A stretch of DNA of 64,000 nt from Nematostella vectensis (taxonomy: Eukaryota; Cnidaria; Anthozoa; Actiniaria; Edwardsiidae). Below are positions 23,649-36,409 of this stretch, one piece after another. The first letter of the stretch is position 1. The number at the start of each line of letters is the position of its first letter. A program made the translations under genes and the position numbers. The DNA is taken from NCBI RefSeq assembly GCF_932526225.1, contig NC_064042.1, positions 13,467,040-13,531,039 on the forward strand, written 5' to 3'. Under the pieces are notes generated by a model. That model saw only the letters and a program-made list of their open reading frames with translations. It ran no database searches and had not been told where the DNA came from.

Positions 23649-24806
23649 TAGCTTGAAAAGCTCACTTTGGGTGTATTTTTTACTTAGGTACAAATGTAGC
23701 TTCTAGAGCGTTGTAATACAAGAAAGAGCCGCATAATTATCGACCATTGTTCGCTGTTGATAATAGCGTAGAAAGGAGCGAAAGGAGCTGGGAATGAGCC
23801 CCTCAAGGGATTATGGATTTAGATTGTCGCATTATTTATGTGGCACTGTTATACCTTTATTTTTTATGCAATTAAATTGTATCTGGTTATCTAGGATTAT
23901 GGTTTAGACAATTTGAGATAACACCAACATACCACGCTTCCAGCCGTAGCCAAGATTGAATTGCATATTAGATCAAATTCTCGCCTATTTCAGCTAGGCT
24001 GTGCAAACCATTTAAATATCTGATGGAGAGGTAACAGATGTTTCACCTACTCTGTTTGTTTTTGCAGTCAGTTAACTTGCTCGATTATAATCTCTGGAAT
24101 GTCGCTAGTCCCCCCCCCCCTCCTCCTAGAAAGATTGTCTTTCCGAGTATTAGTCTAGACTAGAACCCCCCCCCCCCCCCCGGCCCCCCGTCTGCGATTA
24201 GAATTTTCGAATTTTCTTGTACTGTTTACCCGTCCTGTTTACTCCTGTTTATTAAGAGCTTTTTTCGTGTTTTTGTTTCGAACGCATTTTTTATTTGTCG
24301 CATCTTTTTTGTGTGAATTCGTGAATGTTTGTTTTATGGTGTTTTTTATGCCTTTGCAAGTCCCACCTCTAAAAATAGAAAACGTAATAATCACGTGACT
24401 GGCTCATTGCGGGCTCAACATTTACAATTTCAGCACCGCGCCCCTCGTTGCTTGCCTTCCTTCGCTCGATTCGGCACTCTTCCAGTCTGTGTTGAAATCG
24501 CCCGAGAAAAACCTCAAAATTCAAGGTAAGATAGAAGAAATGCCAATGATAAAAAATTGAATTAGAAATGGTAGTCGTTTTAATGTAGACTTATTTCCGG
24601 GGTATGTTAACGAAGACGTCCTTTAGCAAAGTCGTCTGAGTGAATAAAGATTAACAGATAATGAATTAGCTGATCAATGGAATTTTTCATCCTCACACTA
24701 AACTATTATCATAAAGTTTTGTTTAAAGTGACATTTATTTCATTGAGTCTTCGAAGCCTATACGGTTTGTTGTCACTTCTTAGGTTATAGTGGCGTTTAA
24801 GATTAA
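23649..24806. repeat. Left part of the tandem duplication unit (copy also at 34508)
   Basis: From TAGCTTGAAAAGCTCACTTT onward this stretch is nearly identical to 34508-35395. It contains C-mononucleotide runs and a C/G-richer patch with CACGTG near 24391, followed by a donor-like CAAGGTAAG at 24522. The second copy has about 590 extra bases (35390-35978) that are missing here. Confidence 0.85.
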
Positions 24807-24967
24807 TGTGAGACTTAATTTTTGTGTCACTTTATTTTCGCGAATCTTTTAAAATCGCAAAATTCGTGAAATTAAAGTGATGTGAAAATTAAGTGTAATA
24901 AAGGTACATAATAAAAAGATGGCTGTACATCAAGCCTGGTGTCTTTTTAATTGCTTTTATTTTCCAG

Positions 24968-27900
24968 GGACCGGCTGGTAAAGATGGTTTGCGGGGACCA
25001 AAAGGAGTCAAGGTATGTAAAGGGTGATTTAGGTGTTCTATGCTAACAACAACAATGATATAAACTGTAAGTACTACAAGTCTTTTAAAAACCAATAAAA
25101 CGAAACTACTGGTATTCCTTGGTATTGTGAAGAGCTTTGTTTTTGGTGCTCAATGCCTTTGTTCTCTATTTCATTGTCTCGTTCTAAGGTCTTTGTTTTT
25201 GGCTCTTGTTCCATTGTGTTTTTGGTGCTTGTGCTCCGTAATACCAGGAAACTACCAATAAAACTATGCTTACTGTACACCTGCCATAAAAGAAGGGAAA
25301 ACATATTTGAATTTTTTTAGGCAAAATTGGCCCATTATGAGGGTCTCTTTTTCAATTTCAATCTTTATATTTATGTCCATCATAGACGTAAAGTAACCTC
25401 CCACGCAGGCATCGCTTGCAGGGGATTGAAAGCCATAAAGCAGTTTTCTAACTTATGGCCCTGAACTACTCTACTACTACAATGATGATAAAAGAGATGA
25501 ATCTCAATATTATCCTACAGAAACTCAGTCCGTTATTGCCAACAGGGTGAAGCTGGTGTACAAGGACCTACAGGGCCTGCTGGTGACCCTGGCATGACTG
25601 GAGTCCCTGGTTTTCCTGGAATCAATGCTATCCCTGTAGGTATCCAAATTAAAGCATTATTTTGCCCACTGCCATGGAAAAGTGTTTTTTTTTTTTTTTT
25701 TTGGAAAAATATTTGCGCAAATTGTGAAATTTCATAACCGAGTTGCTTCATAAATTCACAATTTATTATTTGCATGAAAATATATGAAAGTCAATTACAA
25801 AATTACTTAGTGTAATACTGATTTACAAAAAAAATATATGAATTAACCTTTTCAATGGTTTGACATGATGAGTCAGAAGAAGTCTTTGCATACAATGATG
25901 ATGATAATGTTAAACAATTTAAGTTATATTTTATTAATAGCTGTCGATTTTTAATTTTTACAGGGTATCCCTGGTATCCAAGGACCTAAGGGATTCTATG
26001 GCTTGTGCGGATGCAACGGAAGCAGGGCAAGTGGCAGTAGCCTTTTATCTATTTTTGTTCAAGATACACTTAGACTTTCAAGGCTTATTATAGAAAAAAA
26101 AAAGAAAATCACAAAAATGAATTCTAGTGAAACATGTAAAATTGCATTTTTGACAAACATGGTAAATTTTAATGTACAAATTGATTTGCTTAGAGCTGCA
26201 CACAACATTTTTGTTCCATGCATTCTGATTTTGAAAGTTATTTTGGATTAAAACAAGTGTATTCTTGTTCATGGGTAAATAAGTTATCCCCAATAAGCTT
26301 GCATATTTTTGTTTGTGCAGGGTGAAGGTGGTCTTCCTGATGGAAACTGGCTTCCTGGGAACCCTGGAGATCCTGGCCGACCTGGACTGAAAGGAGAAGA
26401 GGTAACTCATACAGCAGCATGTTAATACTGTAGTTCAGGGGTGCCAGAAAAGTAGATGCTCAAGATGCTGATGCTGATGTAGCTTCTTCTGCTGTTGCTG
26501 ATAATGGTGATAATGATGATGGTAGTGATGATGATGGTGGTGATAATGATGATGGTAGTGATGATGATGATGGTGGTGATGATGGTAGTGATGATGATGG
26601 TGGTGATAATGATGATGGTGGTGATAATGATGATGGTAGTGATGATGATGGTGGTGATGATGGTAGTGATGATGATGATGGTGGTGATGATGGTAGTGAT
26701 GATGATGGTGGTGATGATGGTAGTGATGATGTTGGTGAAAATGGTAGTGATGATGGTATTGATGATGTTGATAGTGGTGGTAATGATGGTGATGGTAGTG
26801 ATGGTGGTGGTGATGATAATGGTGATGATGATGGTGGTGATGATGATGGTGGTGATGATGATGGTGGTGATGATGATGGTGGTGATAATGATGATGGTGA
26901 TAATGATGATGGTGGTGATGATGTTGGTGATAATGGTAGTGATAATGATGATGGTGATAATGATGATGGTGATAATGATGATGGTAGTGATGATGATGGT
27001 GGTGATGATGGTAGTGATGTTGATGGTGGTGATGATGGTGGTGATGATGATGGTGGTGATGATGGTAGTGATGTTGATGGTGGTGATGATGGTGGTGGTG
27101 ATAATGATGATGGTAGTGATGATGGTAGTGATGTTGATGGTGGTGATGATGGTAGTGATGATGTTGGTGATAATGGTAGTGATGATGGTATTGATGATGT
27201 TGATAGTGGTGATAATGATGGTGATGGTAATGATGATGGTGGTGGTGATGATAATGGTGATGATGATGTCGGTGGTAATGATGATGGTGGTGGTGATGAT
27301 AATGGTGATGATGGTGGTGGTGGTGATGATGATGTTGGTGGTAATGATGATGGTGGTGGTGATGATAATGGTGATGATGATGTCGGTGGTAATGATGATG
27401 GTGAAAGTGATAATGATTGTGCTGTGGCTACTGATGTAGCTGATGTTGCTGCCAATATTGTTGCTGCTCATTAAGTTGCCGGTGATGATGGTGCCATGAT
27501 GATGGTGTTGATAATACCAACTTTATAATGACAGTATTTTTATAAAAATGTTGGTTGCAATTTTGAGAGGTTAATGAAGAATGATGATGATTATTTAATG
27601 ATTCTGCTACATGGAATCTGCTTAATGACTAGGTAATAGTAATGTGGATCAAGAGATGTTGTTCATACTGCTGCCTTTACAAATAATGATAATGATTCTT
27701 GTTATCTTTTGTCATAAGCTACACTTACTTACTCATCACTGAGACTTGTTTATTTCTTTTGACAGGGCGAGCCGTACAGAGGGGATTTTGATACAAGAAA
27801 TATACAAAAAGGACAACCGGTGAGATATCCTTGATTTCCCCCATTTTTTTTAAGCAAAAAGGTTTATTCCAGGGTTCAGTACCATCTCTTTTTAACCAAC

Positions 27901-30524
27901 TACCAAATGGTATAAGAAACTTATTGGCCTTAAAGTTTGAACCTAGAAGAAATGTAAAGCATGATCTTTGCCTCAGGTTTATATAGAACAATGTAAATAT
28001 ATATTTATTTCCTATGGACAGCTTGAATCTTTTTGTTATCTACTTTTTTCCAGATTTGTCTTACTAATCTTTGTTTTGCTTGTTTGCAGGGAGGACCAGG
28101 TCGCCGTGGTCCTGTTGGTCCACCGGTATGACTCTTAAATCCTAGCTTAGCATACAACAATCATTAGACAATCATTAGTGTTTTATTACATACGACAATC
28201 ATTCATTAGTGTTTTATTACATACGACAATAATTCATTGGTGTTTTATTACATATGACAATCATTCATCAGTGTTTTATTGTGTTTGAAGTGGCACTAAA
28301 ATGCTGAACAGTCATTTTGGAAGGTCAAACACAGTTGAAATAATACAGAATAACTTGAATAACAATCCAAGTTTATTAAAATAAAATGACCTTTAATCTA
28401 TTGATGTATCTAGTACAGGTTCTTTGAAGCTTTTCTTAACAAATACGCTAAGTTTCATTTGCTTATCTTCCTCAGGGACCACAAGGAATCCAAGGCAACC
28501 CAGGATACCAGGTTAGATTTCAGTAAAACATAGTTGGCAAGATATTGTAGGGTCACACATTTAGAGCCCTATGTACTTCCTTACTTTACTTATCCCCATC
28601 TTCCTTAGTGGGAAATAGGGCCGCTTTTCATACATGGTGCAGAGATTCCATGCTTCAATCCTAATTTGTGCCTTAGGCCTTAGTAGACTATTCCTCTCAA
28701 CTCTAACTTCCTCATTGAGGCTTTCACTAGAGTTGTTCGTACTGCCACTGGTGACTCAACTAAAGTCCACACATAGGCCTGTGGAGTGGGGGAGCTAGCC
28801 CCATGCCCAACCCTAAACCTGGAGTCCCAAGGGATCACTCTTTGCCTAGCCCCTACCTTTTGACATGTCTGGCATGGGTGACCCTACCAGGAGTACTTGG
28901 CTCCAGCCGGCATACTGGGGAGGTCACTGGGGCACTCACTGGAGCCCTATGTACTAACATTCTCTTGCTGCTGTCCTCAGGGTGTACCAGGACCAAGAGG
29001 CATGCAGGTGGGTCATAACCACCATCCTGGGGTCCTGCCCCCTCGTCCAACAACCCCCTTGTCCCGCTCCTCCCCCAGACAGGAATTTGACAAAAGTTTA
29101 AGCTTCTATCATATGTTTTATATATTGATGCTTTTCATGTTGTTTCCATTCCCCGACGAGATCTCCTCCTGAAATACTGTCAACACTTAAATTATAATCC
29201 TGTTTATCATCCTAAAATTATTATAAAGTGTAATGCACTGATTGATAACAGTAAGTATTGTTAACTGATTACTTTGATGACCTCCTTGTTGTTTGCAGGG
29301 TGAAGAAGGGCCTGCTGGAAACAAAGGACCACAGGTGAATACACAGATGACAAACCATATGTGGATGAAGATAGTAGCGACTGTCATACTGATGGCAGTG
29401 GTGGTGATAACGATGGTGATCGTTAAGGGTGTTCCCTGGAAGGATTTAATGGGAATGTTTTTTCGTGATCTATTCATTTCTATTTGTGAGTGGCTGGTAG
29501 TGCATAATTTTAGCTTGCCACCGAATTTTGGCTGGTCTATGATTCTTGACAATCTGTTTAACTTTATTGTGATGTGGCTGTTAAAAAAGTTGTAGTGGTA
29601 TTCACAGGTAGCCCATGCAATGCATTTGAACTTTCTTAGTCATGTGTACCCTATCAGCAGTCCCTAACTGATTTTCTATTGCAAAACGCAATAGAAATAT
29701 TTTGAAGCTGATATGATACCATGATTGAAGGAGGTCCAAATGGATTTCTTGGGCTACCTGTGTTCTATACTTTTCCACAGGGAGACCCTGGTCCTGCTGC
29801 AATGGAAGGAAACAAGGGCGAATTGGTGAGTCTTAACACCTAATACCTTACCATTTTTTTCATATTCATTAATATTTCCATTCATTAATCATTTTTTTCT
29901 GTGTTATTCAGGGCGAGCAGGGAGAGCCAGGAGACCCAGGAACCCTTGAAGTGGAGGGAAAGACAGGAGATGCGGTAAACCAATGAGAATAACAGACTGG
30001 GGTGGCTTCATCTTTTCCTTAGTTCTTTTAAGAAATAAAACAAAAGAAAAAAACCTCCAAATCCAGGGTTAATTGTCCATGTATGTAGTAATAGGTCACT
30101 GGGGTCAAGTCCATGCTTACACACAGGCTTTATTTTAAAAGTTTTTTTTGGGGGGTGGGGGTGGGGTGCTTGGTGTTTTAAGATAACACAGTGGCAACAC
30201 ACTGCATAAGCCAGGTATCTCACCAATCATAGGCAAAACCACTGCTTTATTAATAAAGCTTGATTTTCACATGTTACCATGATGGAACACATTATGGGTA
30301 CCCTACTTCCCCCCCCCCCCCCCCCACCCCTCTGACATCATAAAACCCTCTGTTTAGAAATTCACAGGGCAACAGACTGGTAGGTTTGCTCCCTCCGACC
30401 TCATAAAACCCTCTGTTTAGCAAATTCCAGAGCAACAGACCAGTAGGTTAGCTGACAAGTCATTATTTAGTATTTTCTTTCTATTATGATTTTGCAGGGA
30501 GATCAAGGACCGAAAGGCAATGTG
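24968..30524 (+). CDS. Collagen IV exon block II (E1-E12), gene 2
   Basis: Exons are E1 24968-25012, E2 25546-25635, E3 25964-26026 (GC donor), E4 26321-26401, E5 27766-27819, E6 28090-28125, E7 28476-28511, E8 28981-29007, E9 29299-29334, E10 29781-29825, E11 29912-29974 and E12 30498-30524. All are phase 0. E4 has two replaced glycines: GAT at 26339-26341 (Gly to Asp) and TGG at 26348-26350 (Gly to Trp). The other exons keep the Gly-X-Y register. The block ends at the E13 acceptor (30640), where the sequence switches into microsatellite instead of E13. Confidence 0.78.
26496..27440. repeat. GAT/GGT microsatellite, block II
   Basis: This is the E4-E5 intron array, about twice as long as in block I. 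Its 300-codon open frames on both strands are repeat artefacts. Confidence 0.95.
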
Positions 30525-30640
30525 GTAAGTGTTCTGGTCAAGTGATCTGGTCAGTTTTTAGTGATAACCAATATTATTGGAATAGTGTCTTACCATGTGA
30601 TAGCTGTAATCTGATTCTGTGTCCATTCCACACTTGTTTA

Positions 30641-31100
30641 GGATGATGATGATGGTGATAATGATGATGGTAGTGATGATGATGGTGGTGATGATGGTAG
30701 TGATGTTGATGGTGGTGATGATGGTGGTGATGATGATGGTGGTGATGATGGTAGTGATGTTGATGGTGGTGATGATGGTGGTGGTGATAATGATGATGGT
30801 AGTGATGATGGATGGTAGTGATGATGTTGGTGATAATGGTAGTGATGATGGTATTGATGATGTTGATAGTGGTGATAATGATGGTGATGGTAATGATGAT
30901 GGTGGTGGTGATGATAATGGTGATGATGATGTCGGTGGTAATGATGATGGTGGTGGTGATGATAATGGTGATGATGGTGGTGGTGGTGATGATGATGTTG
31001 GTGGTAATGATGATGGTGGTGGTGATGATAATGGTGATGATGATGTCGGTGGTAATGATGATGGTGAAAGTGATAATGATTGTGCTGTGGCTACTGATGT
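30641..31100. repeat. GAT/GGT microsatellite at a duplication junction (block IIb)
   Basis: The array begins immediately after CACTTGTTTAGG, the E13 acceptor sequence, and continues into the same E4-E5 intron tail seen in blocks II and III. The junction shows that an internal duplication of block II started inside the microsatellite. Confidence 0.9.
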
Positions 31101-31428
31101 AGCTGATGTTGCTGCCAATATTGTTGCTGCTCATTAAGTTGCCGGTGATGATGGTGCCATGATGATGGTGTTGATAATACCAACTTTATAATGACAGTAT
31201 TTTTATAAAAATGTTGGTTGCAATTTTGAGAGGTTAATGAAGAATGATGATGATTATTTAATGATTCTGCTACATGGAATCTGCTTAATGACTAGGTAAT
31301 AGTAATGTGGATCAAGAGATGTTGTTCATACTGCTGCCTTTACAAATAATGATAATGATTCTTGTTATCTTTTGTCATAAGCTACACTTACTTACTCATC
31401 ACTGAGACTTGTTTATTTCTTTTGACAG

Positions 31429-34419
31429 GGCGAGCCGTACAGAGGGGATTTTGATACAAGAAATATACAAAAAGGACAACCGGTGAGATATCCTTGATTT
31501 CCCCCATTTTTTTTAAGCAAAAAGGTTTATTCCAGGGTTCAGTACCATCTCTTTTTAACCAACTACCAAATGGTATAAGAAACTTATTGGCCTTAAAGTT
31601 TGAACCTAGAAGAAATGTAAAGCATGATCTTTGCCTCAGGTTTATATAGAACAATGTAAATATATATTTATTTCCTATGGACAGCTTGAATCTTTTTGTT
31701 ATCTACTTTTTTCCAGATTTGTCTTACTAATCTTTGTTTTGCTTGTTTGCAGGGAGGACCAGGTCGCCGTGGTCCTGTTGGTCCACCGGTATGACTCTTA
31801 AATCCTAGCTTAGCATACAACAATCATTAGACAATCATTAGTGTTTTATTACATACGACAATCATTCATTAGTGTTTTATTACATACGACAATAATTCAT
31901 TGGTGTTTTATTACATATGACAATCATTCATCAGTGTTTTATTGTGTTTGAAGTGGCACTAAAATGCTGAACAGTCATTTTGGAAGGTCAAACACAGTTG
32001 AAATAATACAGAATAACTTGAATAACAATCCAAGTTTATTAAAATAAAATGACCTTTAATCTATTGATGTATCTAGTACAGGTTCTTTGAAGCTTTTCTT
32101 AACAAATACGCTAAGTTTCATTTGCTTATCTTCCTCAGGGACCACAAGGAATCCAAGGCAACCCAGGATACCAGGTTAGATTTCAGTAAAACATAGTTGG
32201 CAAGATATTGTAGGGTCACACATTTAGAGCCCTATGTACTTCCTTACTTTACTTATCCCCATCTTCCTTAGTGGGAAATAGGGCCGCTTTTCATACATGG
32301 TGCAGAGATTCCATGCTTCAATCCTAATTTGTGCCTTAGGCCTTAGTAGACTATTCCTCTCAACTCTAACTTCCTCATTGAGGCTTTCACTAGAGTTGTT
32401 CGTACTGCCACTGGTGACTCAACTAAAGTCCACACATAGGCCTGTGGAGTGGGGGAGCTAGCCCCATGCCCAACCCTAAACCTGGAGTCCCAAGGGATCA
32501 CTCTTTGCCTAGCCCCTACCTTTTGACATGTCTGGCATGGGTGACCCTACCAGGAGTACTTGGCTCCAGCCGGCATACTGGGGAGGTCACTGGGGCACTC
32601 ACTGGAGCCCTATGTACTAACATTCTCTTGCTGCTGTCCTCAGGGTGTACCAGGACCAAGAGGCATGCAGGTGGGTCATAACCACCATCCTGGGGTCCTG
32701 CCCCCTCGTCCAACAACCCCCTTGTCCCGCTCCTCCCCCAGACAGGAATTTGACAAAAGTTTAAGCTTCTATCATATGTTTTATATATTGATGCTTTTCA
32801 TGTTGTTTCCATTCCCCGACGAGATCTCCTCCTGAAATACTGTCAACACTTAAATTATAATCCTGTTTATCATCCTAAAATTATTATAAAGTGTAATGCA
32901 CTGATTGATAACAGTAAGTATTGTTAACTGATTACTTTGATGACCTCCTTGTTGTTTGCAGGGTGAAGAAGGGCCTGCTGGAAACAAAGGACCACAGGTG
33001 AATACACAGATGACAAACCATATGTGGATGAAGATAGTAGCGACTGTCATACTGATGGCAGTGGTGGTGATAACGATGGTGATCGTTAAGGGTGTTCCCT
33101 GGAAGGATTTAATGGGAATGTTTTTTCGTGATCTATTTATTTCTATTTGTGAGTGGCTGGTAGTGCATAATTTTAGCTTGCCACCGAATTTTGGCTGGTC
33201 TATGATTCTTGACAATCTGTTTAACTTTATTGTGATGTGGCTGTTAAAAAAGTTGTAGTGGTATTCACAGGTAGCCCATGCAATGCATTTGAACTTTCTT
33301 AGTCATGTGTACCCTATCAGCAGTCCCTAACTGATTTTCTATTGCAAAACGCAATAGAAATATTTTGAAGCTGATATGATACCATGATTGAAGGAGGTCC
33401 AAATGGATTTCTTGGGCTACCTGTGTTCTATACTTTTCCACAGGGAGACCCTGGTCCTGCTGCAATGGAAGGAAACAAGGGCGAATTGGTGAGTCTTAAC
33501 ACCTAATACCTTACCATTTTTTTCATATTCATTAATATTTCCATTCATTAATCATTTTTTTCTGTGTTATTCAGGGCGAGCAGGGAGAGCCAGGAGACCC
33601 AGGAACCCTTGAAGTGGAGGGAAAGACAGGAGATGCGGTAAACCAATGAGAATAACAGACTGGGGTGGCTTCATCTTTTCCTTAGTTCTTTTAAGAAATA
33701 AAACAAAAGAAAAAAACCTCCAAATCCAGGGTTAATTGTCCATGTATGTAGTAATAGGTCACTGGGGTCAAGTCCATGCTTACACACAGGCTTTATTTTA
33801 AAAGTTTTTTTGGGGGGGTGGGGGTGGGGTGCTTGGTGTTTTAAGATAACACAGTGGCAACACACTGCATAAGCCAGGTATCTCACCAATCATAGGCAAA
33901 ACCACTGCTTTATTAATAAAGCTTGATTTTCACATGTTACCATGATGGAACACATTATGGGTACCCTACTTCCCCCCCCCCCCACCCCTCTGACATCATA
34001 AAACCCTCTGTTTAGAAATTCACAGGGCAACAGACTGGTAGGTTTGCTCCCTCCGACCTCATAAAACCCTCTGTTTAGCAAATTCCAGAGCAACAGACCA
34101 GTAGGTTAGCTGACAAGTCATTATTTAGTATTTTCTTTCTATTATGATTTTGCAGGGAGATCAAGGACCGAAAGGCAATGTGGTAAGTGTTCTGGTCAAG
34201 TGATCTGGTCAGTTTTTAGTGATAACCAATATTATTGGAATAGTGTCTTACCATGTGATAGCTGTAATCTGATTCTGTGTCCATTCCACACTTGTTTAGG
34301 GCGCAAAAGGTGAGAAAGGTTTGCAGGGAAATACACCTGATCAGCCTGGTCCTCCTGGCCGACGTGGTTCAGCTGGAATGAAGGGCGAGCCAGGTCCTGC
34401 AGGAGAGAAAGGAATGCAA
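31429..34419 (+). CDS. Collagen IV exon block IIb (E5-E13), gene 2
   Basis: Exons are E5 31429-31482, E6 31753-31788, E7 32139-32174, E8 32644-32670, E9 32962-32997, E10 33444-33488, E11 33575-33637, E12 34156-34182 and E13 34300-34419. They match block II exons and introns almost base for base, pointing to a very recent duplication of about 3.66 kb. E13 encodes 40 residues of Gly-X-Y starting GAKGEKGLQGNTPDQPG. No replaced glycine was seen in this block. All junctions stay in frame because every exon is phase 0. Confidence 0.78.
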
Positions 34420-34507
34420 GTAAGTAAATAGAATAAGTGTAATCAAAAGGGTGGTGGATGGTGGTTTAAATGGGTGGGGTCACTAACAGGTGGTGAGTTA
34501 AATGGGT

Positions 34508-36400
34508 GTAGCTTGAAAAGCTCACTTTGGGTGTATTTTTTACTTAGGTACAAATGTAGCTTCTAGAGCGTTGTAATACAGGAAAGAGCCGCATAATTAT
34601 CGACCATTGTTCGCTGTTGATAATAGCGTAGAAAGGAGCGAAAGGAGCTGGGAATGAGCCCCTCAAGGGATTATGGATTTAGATTGTCGCATTATTTATG
34701 TGGCACTGTTATACCTTTATTTTTTATGCAATTAAATTGTATCTGGTTATCTAGGATTATGGTTTAGACAATTTGAGATAACACCAACATACCACGCTTC
34801 CAGCCGTAGCCAAGATTGAATTGCATATTAGATCAAATTCTCGCCTATTTCAGCTAGGCTGTGCAAACCATTTAAATATCTGATGGAGAGGTAACAGATG
34901 TTTCACCTACTCTGTTTGTTTTTGCAGTCAGTTAACTTGCTCGATTATAATCTCTGGAATGTCGCTAGTCCCCCCCCCTCCTCCTAGAAAGATTGTCTTT
35001 CCGAGTATTAGTCTAGACTAGAACCCCCCCCCCCCCGGCCCCCCGTCTGCGATTAGAATTTTCGAATTTTCTTGTACTGTTTACCCGTCCTGTTTACTCC
35101 TGTTTATTAAGAGCTTTTTTCGTGTTTTTGAACGCATTTTTTATTTGTCGCATCTTTTTTGTGTGAATTCGTGAATGTTTGTTTTATGGTGTTTTTTATG
35201 CCTTTGCAAGTCCCACCTCTAAAAATAGAAAACGTAATAATCACGTGACTGGCTCATTGCGGGCTCAACATTTACAATTTCAGCACCGCGCCCCTCGTTG
35301 CTTGCGTTCCTTCGCTCGATTCGGCACTCTTCCAGTCTGTGTTGAAATCGCCCGAGAAAAACCTCAAAATTCAAGGTAAGATAGGGACAACCCCATCTAA
35401 ATAGACATTCATTCACCATTTGAGAGTTCTTTGTTTGTTAACTGCGTAAATTTGTGCCGTATTTATTGCGTTTTGGGTAATTTTTCAAGCCTGTTGCAAA
35501 TTTCCGCACCACGTAACACTCGGCAGATTTCGTAACTTCGCCACGCTTCTAGTTCACTTTTGCCTTTCACGTTTACAAAACACCATTTAAACCTATTGCA
35601 ATACCAAAGTTACGCTGGGAAGCTCTTTGGGTTTAGTATTTTGTGTTGAAAGCGGGGTTTCTTGATGGTTTAGTAGGTGTGTGCTAGTCTTCGAATGCCA
35701 TAGGGCTCGATTGAGTTTAGCGTTCACAAATGGCTAGCAAAGCCCAGGGTATAATAACCAGCTCAAGGTGGCAATTCAAGAGCTCTAGTCGAAGGAATTT
35801 TGAACAATAACCTAAAAATTCACGCGGTCCTTTTACGATTTATAGCTTACCTAACTTCTGTGGAATTCACTGTAAGTTTGTGTAGAATATTATATTTCCA
35901 ATATAAACGGACGGAAAAGCATTAAACATGTATACGTAACTGTGAATTTGTAAGTTTCTTATTCTAAAATAATTTCAAGAAATGCCAATGTTAAAAAATT
36001 GAATTAGAAATGGTAGTCGTTTTAATGTAGACTTATTTCCGGGGTATGTTAACGAAGACGTCCTTTAGCAAAGTCGTCTGAGTGAATAAAGATTAACAGA
36101 TAATGAATTAGCTGATCAATGGAATTTTTCATCCTCACACTAAACTATTATCATAAAGTTTTGTTTAAAGTGACATTTATTTCATTGAGTCTTCGAAGCC
36201 TATACGGTTTCTTGTCACTTCTTTGGTTATAGTGGCGTTTAAGATTAATGTGAGACTTAATTTTTGTGTCACTTTATTTTCGCGAATCTTTTAAAATCGC
36301 AAAATTCGTGAAATTAAAGTGATGTGAAAATTAAGTGTAATAAAGGTACATAATAAAAAGATGGCTGTACATCAAGCCTGGTGTCTTTTTAATTGCTTTT
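34508..36400. repeat. Second copy of the duplication-unit leader, upstream of block III
   Basis: The E13-E14 intron breaks off at GTTAAATGGGTG and continues as the 23649-type sequence, marking the head-to-tail junction of a unit of about 7.7 kb. An extra segment of about 590 bases (35390-35978) with no recognisable features is present here and absent from the first copy. No exon is seen before E1 of block III. Confidence 0.8.
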
Positions 36401-36409
36401 ATTTTCCAG

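Noticed and set aside
26422-27471. Open frames of 300+ codons on both strands
   Set aside because: They are translations of the GAT/GGT microsatellite (Ile/Thr, Ser/Pro or Met/Val only) inside an intron; all frames are open because of the repeat.
28803-29172. Repeated small open frames in block introns (also 17804, 32466, 40194)
   Set aside because: They recur only because the blocks are recent duplicates. They read across E8 and its flanking introns in wrong frames or with retained intron.
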